A stretch of 64,000 nucleotides of DNA from JALZOC01 sp035758845 (lineage in GTDB: Bacteria > Acidobacteriota > Vicinamibacteria > Vicinamibacterales > 2-12-FULL-66-21): positions 1 to 64,000 of the forward strand of contig DASTVZ010000025.1 of NCBI GenBank assembly GCA_035758845.1, written 5' to 3'. The notes beneath the pieces were generated by a model. The model did not search any database and was not told the DNA's origin. It was given only the letters and a program-made list of their open reading frames with translations. Each line of letters opens with the position of its first letter. Position 1 is the stretch's first letter. Position numbers and translations under genes: made by a program. Shown here in pieces: positions 34,323-42,236 of this stretch.

Positions 34323-34556
34323 ATGCGGCAGCCGTCGCGTCCGCTGATTCGGTTGCTCATCGTGGCGGTCCTGCTGGCAGGTCTGCTGCCCGGGGCGTCC
34401 GCTCTCCACGCCGCGATTGTCGACCCGCAGTGGGTAATCCTTCCCGACGTCTCACTCAACGGATTCGCGCTTGCGCGACCGCTGGCTGACGAGCAGCCGG
34501 TCTCACGTCGCGCGCTTCTTCCCTCACGAGCACCACCCGCCCTCTCGTTCGCGTAA
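34323..34556 (+). CDS. Putative RAPP-type translation-arrest leader peptide of secA
   Basis: A 77-residue exported peptide. A basic start (MRQPSRPLIR), a hydrophobic core (LLIVAVLLAGLLPGA) and a cleavable-looking SALHA form a signal peptide. The tail SRRALLPSRAPPALSFA contains Arg69-Ala70-Pro71-Pro72, only five residues from the stop. RAPP is the arrest motif known in ApdA and ApdP (RAPG in ApcA), leader peptides encoded upstream of protein-export genes. Codons just after RAPP (34542-34552) pair with the Shine-Dalgarno region of the next gene, an accessory secA starting 37 bases after the stop. Arrest is inferred, not shown. It could otherwise be a plain coupling leader or a small secreted protein. 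Confidence 0.75.
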   Translation: MRQPSRPLIRLLIVAVLLAGLLPGASALHAAIVDPQWVILPDVSLNGFALARPLADEQPVSRRALLPSRAPPALSFA

Positions 34557-34589
34557 GCAGCATCCAACCTGTTTTCTTGCGAAGGAGAG
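34542..34589 (+). promoter_or_regulatory. Hairpin hiding the secA ribosome binding site
   Basis: CTCTCGTTCGC (34542-34552, the last codons of the leader) pairs with GCGAAGGAGAG (34579-34589): ten Watson-Crick pairs, one G-G mismatch and a possible extra G-U pair, with a loop of about 25 bases. The 3' arm contains the Shine-Dalgarno AAGGAGAG (34582-34589) of the gene starting at 34594. A ribosome paused with Pro71 in the P site (34533-34535) would cover the 5' arm and expose the site. Stability was not computed. Confidence 0.7.
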
Positions 34590-34593
34590 TGTC

Positions 34594-37047
34594 ATGGACG
34601 ACGCATCTGTCCGTCCGGCTGCCGGCGTACGGAACACGATCGGATTTCGCCAGCGAATCAGGCGGTTACAGGGTGCGCCCATTCAGTTCGACTTGAGCGC
34701 ATTCGAAGGCACGTTGGCCGCGATCAACCGGCTCGAGCCCTCGCTCACCACTCTGCCAGACCGCGCGCTCGTCGAACGGTGGCGCGAGCTGCGCGACACC
34801 GTGGCGCTGAAGAGCCCGACGACAGACGATCGCACGCTGGCTTTTGCACTGATCCGCGAGGTGGCGTCGCGAATACTCGGTCAACGCCCTTTCGACGTGC
34901 AGATCGTGGCCGGCCTCGCACTCGACGGCGGCGCCGTCGTCGAGATGCAAACCGGCGAGGGCAAGACGCTGACCGCCGTCATGCCAGCCGCGCTCATGGC
35001 ACTGACCGGCCGCGGCGTGCATGTACTCACCTTCAACGACTACCTGGCCCGGCGCGATGCCGCGTGGATGGGTCCCGTGTATTGCGCGCTCGGGCTGTCG
35101 GTTGGATACGTCGATCACCACATGACGCCGGCCGAGCGGCGCGCCAGCTATCGTGCCGATGTCACGTATGTCACCGCCAAGGAGGCCGGATTCGATCACC
35201 TCCGCGATCTGCTCGTCCTCGATCCGTCAGACCTCGTTCATCGGCCCTTCCACGCCGCCGTCATCGACGAAGCGGACTCCCTGATGATCGACGAAGCGCG
35301 GATCCCGCTCGTGATTGCCGGCAGCGTCGACCGCGGTGCATCGCAGGCGTCCGAGCTCGCTCGACTCGTTCGGTCGCTGACGCCGGGCGTCCACTTCACG
35401 ATGGACGAGCACGGACGTGACGTCAACCTGACCGAGTCAGGCATCGAGCTCGTCGAGGGAACATTCGGGTGCGGCAGCCTGCACAGCAACGACAACTACA
35501 GGCTGCTGACCGAGATCAATTGCGCGCTCCATGCCCACGCGCTGCTCCGCCGCGACGTCGACTACATCGTCCGCAATGACCGCATCTCGATCGTCGACGA
35601 ATTTACCGGACGCGTCGTGGAGGATCGTCACTGGCCCGACGGGTTGCAAGCGGCGCTCGAAGCCAAAGAAGGGCTCGAGGCGAAGACGCATGGTCGCATT
35701 CTCGGGTCGATTACACTGCAGCACTTTCTGAGACTCTATCCACGTCTCAGCGGCATGACCGGAACGGCGCAACCCGCGGCCGACGAACTCAAGCAGTTCT
35801 ACGGCGTCGAGGTCATCGTCATCCCGACGCACCGTCCGATGATTCGCGTTGATCATCCCGATCGCGTCTTTGCTCATCGCGATGCGAAGGAACTCGCACT
35901 CGTCGATGAAGTTGTACGAGTCCATCGCTCTCAGCGACCGATGCTCGTCGGCACATCAAGCGTCGAAGAATCGGAACGGATTGCCGACCGCATGCGAGCT
36001 GCCGGCGTCGCTTGCCAGGTCCTGAATGCGAAGAACGATGAAGCCGAGGCGCAGATCGTTGCCGATGCGGGTGCTCCGGGCGCGGTCACGATCTCCACGA
36101 ACATGGCCGGCCGCGGCACGGACATCCGGCTCGGCGGCCGTGATGAAGCCGATCGCGACCGTGTGGTCGCGCTCGGCGGACTCTATGTGATCGGCACGAA
36201 TCGCCACGAGAGCCTCCGGGTCGATCAGCAACTGCGTGGCCGAGCCGGCCGCCAGGGCGATCCCGGCGAATCACGGTTCTTCGTCAGCCTGGAGGATGAT
36301 CTCCTCGTTGGCTACGGCATTAGAAACCTGATTCCTGAGCGCCTGCTCGCGGAGGTGAGCACCACGCCTATCGAGAACCCGTTGGTACGCCGCGAGATCT
36401 CGAGGGCCCAACGCATCATCGAGGGTCAGAATTTCGAGATACGCCGCACTATCTCCAAGTACACCGCCATGGTCGATGAACAGCACCGGCGCATGATGGA
36501 GCGGAGGCAGGCCGTCCTGCACGATCGCGAAATATCTGACATCTGGGAGCGACATCCCGACCGGCGTCAGCCGCTGGTTGACGCCGTCGGAGCAGCAGCG
36601 ATGATACGCGCCGAAAAGCTCGTCCTGCTGTTTGAGATCGATAGGGCCTGGCGGGATCACCTCGCCCTTTGCGCGGACCTTCGCGAGGGGATCCATCTCG
36701 TCCGTCTGGGCGGTCAGGATCCGCTCACGTCGTTCTCGACTCAAGCGATTAAGGCTTTCTCGGATATCGATGACCGGATTGACGAGGCCGTAGAAACCGC
36801 ACTCACAAAAGTTCGCGTGCGTGACAACCAGATCGACCTGGAGGCACTCGGGATCAAAGCGCCGGGATCGACGTGGACCTATCTGATCAACGACGACCCG
36901 TTTCGCGACCGTATCGGCGCGTTGCTGACAGGTCCAGGCGGTGCGACCGTCGCAATCTACGCGGCAGCGATGATGATGCCTCTGCTGGTACTGTGGGGGG
37001 TGATTGACAAGTACTTCGGTAAGGGGCGACGTCAGCCGCGTAATTAG
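34594..37047 (+). CDS. secA2: Accessory preprotein translocase ATPase SecA, C-terminally membrane anchored
   Basis: An 817-residue SecA. It has Walker A MQTGEGKT (118-125), a DEAD-type box VIDEADSLMIDEARIPL (about 223-238), GTSSVEESERIADRM, TNMAGRGTDIRLGG and the QQLRGRAGRQGDPG arginine-finger block, so ATPase function looks intact. Compared with housekeeping SecA it is short, has no C-terminal Cys-rich zinc motif, and instead ends with a hydrophobic segment (TVAIYAAAMMMPLLVLWGVIDKYF) plus a basic tail, so it may be tethered to the membrane. Start ATG 34594 has AAGGAGAG, which lies in a hairpin with the upstream leader ORF. No SecY2 or glycosyltransferases are nearby. Whether it is the only SecA of the cell is not visible here. 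Confidence 0.87.
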   Translation: MDDASVRPAAGVRNTIGFRQRIRRLQGAPIQFDLSAFEGTLAAINRLEPSLTTLPDRALVERWRELRDTVALKSPTTDDRTLAFALIREVASRILGQRPFDVQIVAGLALDGGAVVEMQTGEGKTLTAVMPAALMALTGRGVHVLTFNDYLARRDAAWMGPVYCALGLSVGYVDHHMTPAERRASYRADVTYVTAKEAGFDHLRDLLVLDPSDLVHRPFHAAVIDEADSLMIDEARIPLVIAGSVDRGASQASELARLVRSLTPGVHFTMDEHGRDVNLTESGIELVEGTFGCGSLHSNDNYRLLTEINCALHAHALLRRDVDYIVRNDRISIVDEFTGRVVEDRHWPDGLQAALEAKEGLEAKTHGRILGSITLQHFLRLYPRLSGMTGTAQPAADELKQFYGVEVIVIPTHRPMIRVDHPDRVFAHRDAKELALVDEVVRVHRSQRPMLVGTSSVEESERIADRMRAAGVACQVLNAKNDEAEAQIVADAGAPGAVTISTNMAGRGTDIRLGGRDEADRDRVVALGGLYVIGTNRHESLRVDQQLRGRAGRQGDPGESRFFVSLEDDLLVGYGIRNLIPERLLAEVSTTPIENPLVRREISRAQRIIEGQNFEIRRTISKYTAMVDEQHRRMMERRQAVLHDREISDIWERHPDRRQPLVDAVGAAAMIRAEKLVLLFEIDRAWRDHLALCADLREGIHLVRLGGQDPLTSFSTQAIKAFSDIDDRIDEAVETALTKVRVRDNQIDLEALGIKAPGSTWTYLINDDPFRDRIGALLTGPGGATVAIYAAAMMMPLLVLWGVIDKYFGKGRRQPRN

Positions 37048-37078
37048 CCGGCGTGGCGGCTGGTCCCCTTAGCTGTTT

Positions 37079-37360
37079 TTACTTCGATGGCGCCAGGTTT
37101 TCCGTCAGCTCGATATAAGTGCCCCCACAGGTCGGTGAGAAACGCGATCGCTATCGTCGAGTTCGGGATCCGCCCGTACGGCCGGTCGAACTTTTGGCCA
37201 GCGGCTTCGAGCTTCTTGCAGAACTCCTCCAGGTTCTTCACCTCGAAGCCACTGTCGTCAGTGCAGTCGCTCCATCCTGACTGCCGGTTGCTGTGACTCC
37301 GCGGCGCCACGGAGCTCGATAGTCACGCCCTCTGGCGAAGTGAAGAGAGCGCCCAGCTTG
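37079..37360 (-). pseudogene. Frameshifted VOC (glyoxalase-fold) protein remnant
   Basis: Pieces in different frames: LGALFTSPEGVTIELRGA (about 37310-37356), GFEVKNLEEFCKKLEAAGQKFDRPYGRIPNSTIAIAFLTDLWG, then GTYIELTENLAPSK in another frame with a stop at 37079-37081. The last shift sits in a G5 run (near 37123-37127), where four Gs would restore the frame. The middle of the domain (the usual WY and HxH region) is also missing. It is a vicinal-oxygen-chelate remnant. The G5 shift alone could be a sequencing error, but the deletion could not. Confidence 0.65.
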
Positions 37361-37430
37361 CGACCCGGTCGCCTTTCTATCGCGTCATCCTGTGTTCGCC
37401 GTTCCTTGACAATTGAATATCCGCCTTTGC

Positions 37431-37643
37431 TCAGTGGTTGGAGGCAGGGGTGATGTTCAGGCGGCGGACGATAGAATACGCACTTGCCGCACGGGCCGAC
37501 TCCGCAAAGCGAGGTGTGCTTGGCGATCCTGGGCTCTTCCCGCGCAGCGCCGCGACGCCGTAGCAGAGACCGACCCAAACAGCTCCGATTGAGAATGACG
37601 TCGCGATCCAAACAATCGCAATCTGAAGCACCGTACTAAACAT
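37431..37643 (-). CDS. Possible small single-pass membrane protein
   Basis: A 70-residue frame with one strong membrane helix at the N-terminus (MFSTVLQIAIVWIATSFSIGAVWVGLCYGVAAL) and a basic Ser-rich tail. A GAGG stands six bases before ATG 37643. No family is recognised and it lies in a decay zone between pseudogenes, so it may be a chance frame or a remnant. Confidence 0.4.
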   Translation of the reverse strand: MFSTVLQIAIVWIATSFSIGAVWVGLCYGVAALRGKSPGSPSTPRFAESARAASAYSIVRRLNITPASNH

Positions 37644-37997
37644 GGCATTCCTCGCTGCTGAAAGGACACCGCCGTCCCTGTGTTTGGGCGGTGGGACAGC
37701 AAGAGATGGACCGGGCGTTAACTTGTTGATAGTTGACGAACAGTCCTTGCCTGGCTGGCGGGGCCTAGACGAAGTTCTGGCCGCTCGCAGATTTCCTGAC
37801 GAGCGTCAGGCGAACAGCCGTTATGAACTATTCGGAGGTGGACTCGATCGTCCCTTGGCAGACGGTGGACACTAGCGTTCTTCGTGACCGGCGTATAGCA
37901 GCAATCGGCCGACGGCGCAAGGAACGGCAAAGATCCGCACCAAACCGCACGAGATGGGATCAGTTCGAGGTTCCTCGAAGCCGATCAGATCACCGCC
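37644..37997. other. 354-base gap in decay zone, nothing supported
   Basis: No convincing gene on either strand. CTGACGAGCGTCAGG near 37797-37811 is a small inverted repeat. The sequence just before 37998 should encode the HDLRR box of the integrase but reads otherwise, marking a breakpoint. Confidence 0.45.
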
Positions 37998-38324
37998 ATG
38001 CGCCGATCGGCTGTTCGCATCTTCGAGCGCGCTGGTGTCCCACGATCGGTTGCGATGTTGATCGTCGGTCACAAGACGGAGTCGATCTATCGGCGCTATG
38101 CGATCGTCGATGAGGCGATGCAACAGGAAGCGGCAGCACGCCTCGATGCCTGGGTGGCTGCACCTCCGGAGCACCATCGACTGCCACCGTCACTGTTCTC
38201 CGTCGAGGTAGTCGACTCCGCGGTCGGGTCACCGGGTGAGTCCGGCAATCCGACACCTGCTGGGAGGGGATTGATGCTCAGTGCGGCGTTACAGAGGGGT
38301 GGCAAAACGAAGACGCCGTACTAG
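37998..38324 (+). pseudogene. C-terminal remnant of a tyrosine recombinase (phage integrase)
   Basis: The frame reads MRRSAVRIFERAGVPRSVAMLIVGHKTESIYRRYAIVDEAM, which is the end of a tyrosine recombinase: R of RRSAVR, H of VGHKT and the catalytic Tyr in IYRRYAIVD. The N-terminal core-binding and the first catalytic Arg regions are absent upstream. It cannot recombine DNA alone. The tail after about residue 55 is nonconserved. It marks an old mobile-element insertion in the decay zone. Confidence 0.72.
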
Positions 38325-38386
38325 AGGGAGCGAGTCTTGCGACGATTGGCGATAGCGCGGGGAATCTCGCCGATCAGGAGATCAAG

Positions 38387-38632
38387 ATGCTAGATGAAGT
38401 GGAACTTCTCAAACGCCTCTACGACCGGTTCAACGCTCGCGACATGGAGACACTGCTGTCAGCGATGCAGGAGGATGTCATCTGGGCAAATGGAATGGAA
38501 GGCGGTCACGTCCACGGACACGAGGGAGTGCGTAGCTACTGGACACGTCAGTGGGCGATGGTTGATCCGTGCGTTGAGCGCTTCGATATCCGGGAAGGGC
38601 AGAACGATACGAATTCTCGAAACGTGTCGTAG
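38387..38632 (+). pseudogene. SnoaL/NTF2-like protein with internal deletion
   Basis: An 81-residue frame. MLDEVELLKRLYDRFNARDMETLLSAMQEDVIWANGMEGGHVHGHEGVRSYWTRQWAMVDP is a normal N-terminal two-thirds of a SnoaL-like domain, and the rest (CVERFDIRE) matches the last strand, so about 35-45 codons of the middle are missing in frame. AGGAG stands nine bases before the ATG, so translation may persist. Family members are usually about 115-130 residues. It is probably nonfunctional. Confidence 0.6.
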
Positions 38633-38741
38633 GGGGCTGAGCGCGCGGGACACGTGGGCAGTGGACGAAATGCTCCAGCAAGCCGCCTTGTTGGCGACTG
38701 CGGCGTTTCGCATTCTACTCGGCCACTTCCCCGGGCACTAC

Positions 38742-38747
38742 TATAAT
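38742..38747 (+). promoter_or_regulatory. TATAAT -10 element of the second kinase gene
   Basis: A perfect TATAAT, 16 bases before GTG 38764, which has no Shine-Dalgarno sequence. No good -35 box is visible. A leader of about 8-10 bases is predicted. Confidence 0.5.
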
Positions 38748-38763
38748 CACGCCGGTTCCACGC

Positions 38764-41409
38764 GTGGCCCTCACACCAGGCGCTCGCCTCGGCCCGTACG
38801 AAATCACCGCCCAAATCGGCGCAGGCGGCATGGGCGAGGTGTGGAGCGCCACTGACACGAACCTCGGTCGGCAGGTCGCCATCAAGGTGCTCCCCGAAAC
38901 GTTGGCGTCTGACGGTGAGCGCCTGACGCGCTTCGAGCGCGAGGCGAAGACCCTCGCATCGCTGAATCATCCCAATATCGCGATCATCCACGGTCTCGAA
39001 AAGACCGACGGCGTCCGTGGGCTGGTGATGGAGCTGGTCGAGGGTCCTACGTTGGCGGAAAGAATCGCCCAAGGCCCGATTCCGGTTGATGATGCCCTGC
39101 CGATCGCGCGCCAGATCGCCGAGGCGCTCGAAGCTGCGCACGAGCAGGGCGTCATCCATCGCGACCTCAAGCCAGCCAACGTGAAGGTGCGCGACGACGG
39201 CATGGTGAAGGTGCTGGACTTCGGACTGGCGAAGCTCGTCGAGCCCGTCGGGACGAGCGCGGCCGCCGGCGTGGCGACACTATCACCGACGATCACGACG
39301 CCGGCGATCACGCGGATCGGGGTGATCCTCGGCACGGCCGCGTATATGAGCCCTGAGCAAGCAAAGGGCAAGCCGGCGGACAAGCGGAGCGATATCTGGG
39401 CGTTTGGATGTGTGTTGTATGAGATGCTCACCGGAACGCGAACCTTCGACGGCGAAGAGATCACCGACGTGCTGGCCGCGGTCGTGCGGGCTGAGCCCAA
39501 TTGGAGCCGGCTCCCGGCGAACACTCCAGCGGCGTTTCGGCGATTGCTGCGCCGCTCGCTGGTGAAGGACCGCAAACATCGCCTCGCCGATATCGCCGAC
39601 GCTCGTCTCGAGCTTGACGAGATCGCCACCAATCCGGCGGCGGATAACATCGTCCCGCTCGTCATGCCATTCTTCCGGCGACCATGGTTCTGGATAGCGA
39701 TCGCACTGGTGTCGGTGATGACGGCCGCGACAGCGGTTGCACGCATGATCCTCGCGCCGTCTACCGACGCGCGTATTGTCCGATTCGACATCGCTTCGCC
39801 ACCAGGAACCAGGATTGAGGCCGCTGCGCCTCTCTCTCCTGACGGCCGCTTGCTCGCATTCGTCGCGCCGACGGCCCAAGGCGTACCTGCGATTTGGGTG
39901 CGGCCGCTCGATTCCCCTGGGGCACACGCACTGCCTGGTTCGGAGGGTGCGACACGTTTCTTCTGGTCCCCGGATAGTCAGCAGATCGGCTTTTTCAGAG
40001 ATGGCAATCTGTTCAAGATCGCCGTCGGGGGCGGCCAGACTCAGCTGCTCGCCAACGGACCCTTCCGCGATGGTGCTTGGAGCGGCCAGGGTCTGATTCT
40101 CGTCGGAGGACAGCAGGGCCGCGGGCTCCTACGCCTCCCTGAAGTCGGTGGTCAGCCGATCGCCGAAACCGGGTTGGACGCGTCGAGGGGAGAGATCTCT
40201 CACGACTATCCAGTATTCCTTCCAGACGGCCGGCACTATATCTATCTCGCACGGAGCACAGGGACGCCGGACGCATGGGCCACGTACGTAGGAACTCTCG
40301 ACTCGAAAGAACGCCGACCGCTGCCGGGCATCCCGTCGTCGGCGGTTGCGTACTCTCCGACGGGCCATCTGTTGTTCATCCGAGCGGGAACGCTGATGGT
40401 TCAACGTTTCAATCTGGAACGGCTTGAATTATCGGGTGACGCGGTTCCTGTGGCAGATGGTGCGCGGGGGAGAAGCAATACGTTCTCGGTGTCCGCAAAC
40501 GGCACTCTGGCCTTCCTGCGCGGCGCACCGCTGGAATCTCAGCTGGTATGGTTCGATCGCACGGGCAGACGACTGGAAACCGTAGGTTCGACGGCCGTGT
40601 ATCGCAATTCCGCATTTTCCCGAGACGGCCGGTTCGCTGTTTTCGAGCGTGGCGCGCCATCCGATCTCTGGATTTTGGACTTTGATAAACAATTTCCGGA
40701 GCGGATGAGCATCGATCGGCCAGGGAACCGTTCGCCGCTATGGTCGCCGGACGGGCGGACGATCGTCTTTGTCTCCAGTCGCAACGGAGTAGAAGGCCTC
40801 TATGAACGAAGAGTCGGCGGCGTGAGTGGAGACAGTCTCTTGCGACAGAGCGGCGTGCCCATGGCACTTTCGGACTGGTCGCGCGACGGCCGTTATCTGG
40901 CCTATGCCGCCGGCGGGGATATATGGGCACTTCCGATGTTTGGCACGCGCGAGCCCGTCCAAGTCACCGCATCTCCGTTCTTCCAGGACGTAGACGCAAG
41001 GTTCTCCCCCGATGGTCGTTCGATTGCCTACGGATCCGATGAATCGTCTGGAATCACCAGAAGAGGCGAAGGTGACGTGTTCGTCCAGTCCTTCCCACAA
41101 CGCGACTTCAAACGGCAAGTCTCCACCGCTGGTGGATTCGTGCCCCGTTGGAGTGCCGACGGTACAGAGTTGTTCTATGTCGCGCCAAATGGCACCCTGA
41201 TGGTGGCTTCAATCACCGCGCGTGGTTCCACGCTGGTCACTGGTACGCCAAAGCCGCTGTTTCGGCCGGGCCTCGGTCAAGCGGATCTCGCACGCTATGA
41301 TGTCTTCGCCGGCAACCGTTTGATGGTGAACGTCCGGCCGGACGCGAACTCGATGACGGTCATTGTCAATTGGTTCGAAGAGCTGAAGCGCCTGACGCCG
41401 ACAAAGTGA
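38764..41409 (+). CDS. Ser/Thr protein kinase with TolB-like beta-propeller
   Basis: An 881-residue kinase paralogous to the one at 20663-23239. Kinase motifs: GAGGMGEVWSATD, VAIKVLPE, HRDLKPANVKV, DFGLAKL and a TAAYMSPEQAKG activation segment. One membrane helix (PWFWIAIALVSVMTAATAVARMIL) precedes an extracytoplasmic propeller with blades such as PLSPDGRLLAFVA, FWSPDSQQIGFF, LWSPDGRTIVFVSSR and RFSPDGRSIAYGS. The start is GTG 38764 after a perfect TATAAT. Activation of the kinase by ligand binding to the propeller is inferred. It is complete and likely active. Confidence 0.88.
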   Translation: MALTPGARLGPYEITAQIGAGGMGEVWSATDTNLGRQVAIKVLPETLASDGERLTRFEREAKTLASLNHPNIAIIHGLEKTDGVRGLVMELVEGPTLAERIAQGPIPVDDALPIARQIAEALEAAHEQGVIHRDLKPANVKVRDDGMVKVLDFGLAKLVEPVGTSAAAGVATLSPTITTPAITRIGVILGTAAYMSPEQAKGKPADKRSDIWAFGCVLYEMLTGTRTFDGEEITDVLAAVVRAEPNWSRLPANTPAAFRRLLRRSLVKDRKHRLADIADARLELDEIATNPAADNIVPLVMPFFRRPWFWIAIALVSVMTAATAVARMILAPSTDARIVRFDIASPPGTRIEAAAPLSPDGRLLAFVAPTAQGVPAIWVRPLDSPGAHALPGSEGATRFFWSPDSQQIGFFRDGNLFKIAVGGGQTQLLANGPFRDGAWSGQGLILVGGQQGRGLLRLPEVGGQPIAETGLDASRGEISHDYPVFLPDGRHYIYLARSTGTPDAWATYVGTLDSKERRPLPGIPSSAVAYSPTGHLLFIRAGTLMVQRFNLERLELSGDAVPVADGARGRSNTFSVSANGTLAFLRGAPLESQLVWFDRTGRRLETVGSTAVYRNSAFSRDGRFAVFERGAPSDLWILDFDKQFPERMSIDRPGNRSPLWSPDGRTIVFVSSRNGVEGLYERRVGGVSGDSLLRQSGVPMALSDWSRDGRYLAYAAGGDIWALPMFGTREPVQVTASPFFQDVDARFSPDGRSIAYGSDESSGITRRGEGDVFVQSFPQRDFKRQVSTAGGFVPRWSADGTELFYVAPNGTLMVASITARGSTLVTGTPKPLFRPGLGQADLARYDVFAGNRLMVNVRPDANSMTVIVNWFEELKRLTPTK

Positions 41410-41693
41410 TCCTGACTGCGTTCCTTTCACCGTGGTCGCGGCGTGCCCCGGTGTCCACGATTCATCGGATGTGCGTCGCAGCAAACCATATGTGGGAAGT
41501 TCTATGTTCGATATGCAGCTATCGCTCGCGCAGAGGGGATCGGTAACGAAACGTCGCCCAGTGTCGACCGATGCGTCGCCCGCGGCAAACTCGCTGCATC
41601 GGGCAGAACAGGCTCAGGACGGGATCAGTCGGCCGGTTTTAGGGACTTCGGTGAACATGCTTCGACCGAAGGCCTCGCGAATTTCCTAGAATT
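41410..41693. other. Gap with a coding-like fragment
   Basis: A plus-strand frame about 41500-41690 reads YAAIARAEGIGNETSPSVDR, then CVARGKLAASGRTGSG, then DFGEHASTEGLANFLEF, which looks protein-like but matches no family I know and has no start signal. It runs into the tRNA complement, so it is at most a gene fragment. Confidence 0.3.
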
Positions 41694-41780
41694 TGGTGCC
41701 GGGGGCGGGAATCGAACCCGCACGGCCCGAAGGCCACAGGATTTTAAGTCCTGAGCGTCTGCCAGTTCCGCCACCCCGGC
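41694..41780 (-). tRNA. tRNA-Leu (anticodon UAA)
   Basis: The minus strand folds as a class II tRNA. Acceptor GCCGGGG pairs with CCCCGGC, followed by discriminator A and an encoded CCA (41694-41696). The D arm is GCGGAACTGGCAGACGC. The anticodon stem-loop CAGGACTTAAAATCCTG gives anticodon TAA. The long variable arm is TGGCCTTCGGGCC, and the T arm is GCGGGTTCGATTCCCGC. The long variable arm and the anticodon identify Leu reading UUA. No promoter was assigned; a strong terminator lies 48 bases upstream, separating it from the neighbouring small gene. Confidence 0.97.
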
Positions 41781-41827
41781 TCAATCTAGATTCTGTCAGA
41801 TTGTTGAGTTCACCGAAAAGCGGACAC

Positions 41828-41861
41828 AAAAAAAGAGCGGGAACGCATGGCGTCCCCGCTC
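41828..41861 (-). terminator. Rho-independent terminator
   Basis: On the minus strand AGCGGGGACG, loop CCAT, CGTTCCCGCT forms a ten-pair stem (one G-U), followed by one C and seven Ts. It lies 25 bases past the stop of the small polar ORF at 41886-42104 and marks the end of its transcript. Confidence 0.85.
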
Positions 41862-41885
41862 ACTCTATTCAGCACGCGCGAGCTG

Positions 41886-42104
41886 CTATCTCTCGCTGCC
41901 TCGGATGCGCTCGTTGCCTAGATTCCCCTGCCGCTGTCGTTCCTGGAGATCCTCTTCTTCCTCATCTATCTCGGGCGAATAGTCGTCCTCGCGGTTGCGC
42001 ATGCGATCGTCGCGACTCGATGAATCCGACTCATTTCCGCTCCAGTTCCGGTCGTTCCGCGAGTTCCTCTAAGTGCTGTTCATGTCGCGATCTTTATTAC
42101 GCAT
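41886..42104 (-). pseudogene. Small polar (Asn/Arg/Asp/Glu) protein with in-frame amber codon
   Basis: Start ATG 42104 has GGGGAGG seven bases upstream. The frame gives MRNKDRDMNST, then TAG (42069-42071), then 60 codons in the same frame: RNSRNDRNWSGNESDSSSRD and on through DDYSPEIDEEEEDLQERQ to a second TAG at 41886-41888. Composition is the same on both sides of the first stop, so the two parts were one disordered, highly charged protein. A strong terminator follows. Either a nonsense mutation made a pseudogene, or the stop is read through, or translation restarts at an inner ATG (MRNREDDYS). Confidence 0.6.
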
Positions 42105-42236
42105 TCAGCACCTCCCCTGGTGGTTGATGCAAGGGGCGGTGCCTCGGCGGGAGCATGCTCTGCCGGTCTGCACCTCTGCCTTGACCTGAACGATCGACTC
42201 CATCTAAGTTACTGCTCACTCAACCAAGGAGGTCTC

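Noticed and set aside
34323..34556. E. coli-type SecM arrest motif
   Set aside because: The FxxxxWIxxxxGIRAGP pattern is absent; only the RAPP motif is present, so the peptide is called by that.
37998..41780. An integrative element using tRNA-Leu as attachment site
   Set aside because: The integrase remnant is nearly 3.4 kb away with an intact kinase gene between, and no duplicate of the tRNA 3' end was seen.
41886..42104. Pyrrolysine or selenocysteine recoding at the internal stop
   Set aside because: The stop is TAG (not TGA), and no supporting tRNA, synthetase or insertion element is visible; a nonsense mutation is simpler.
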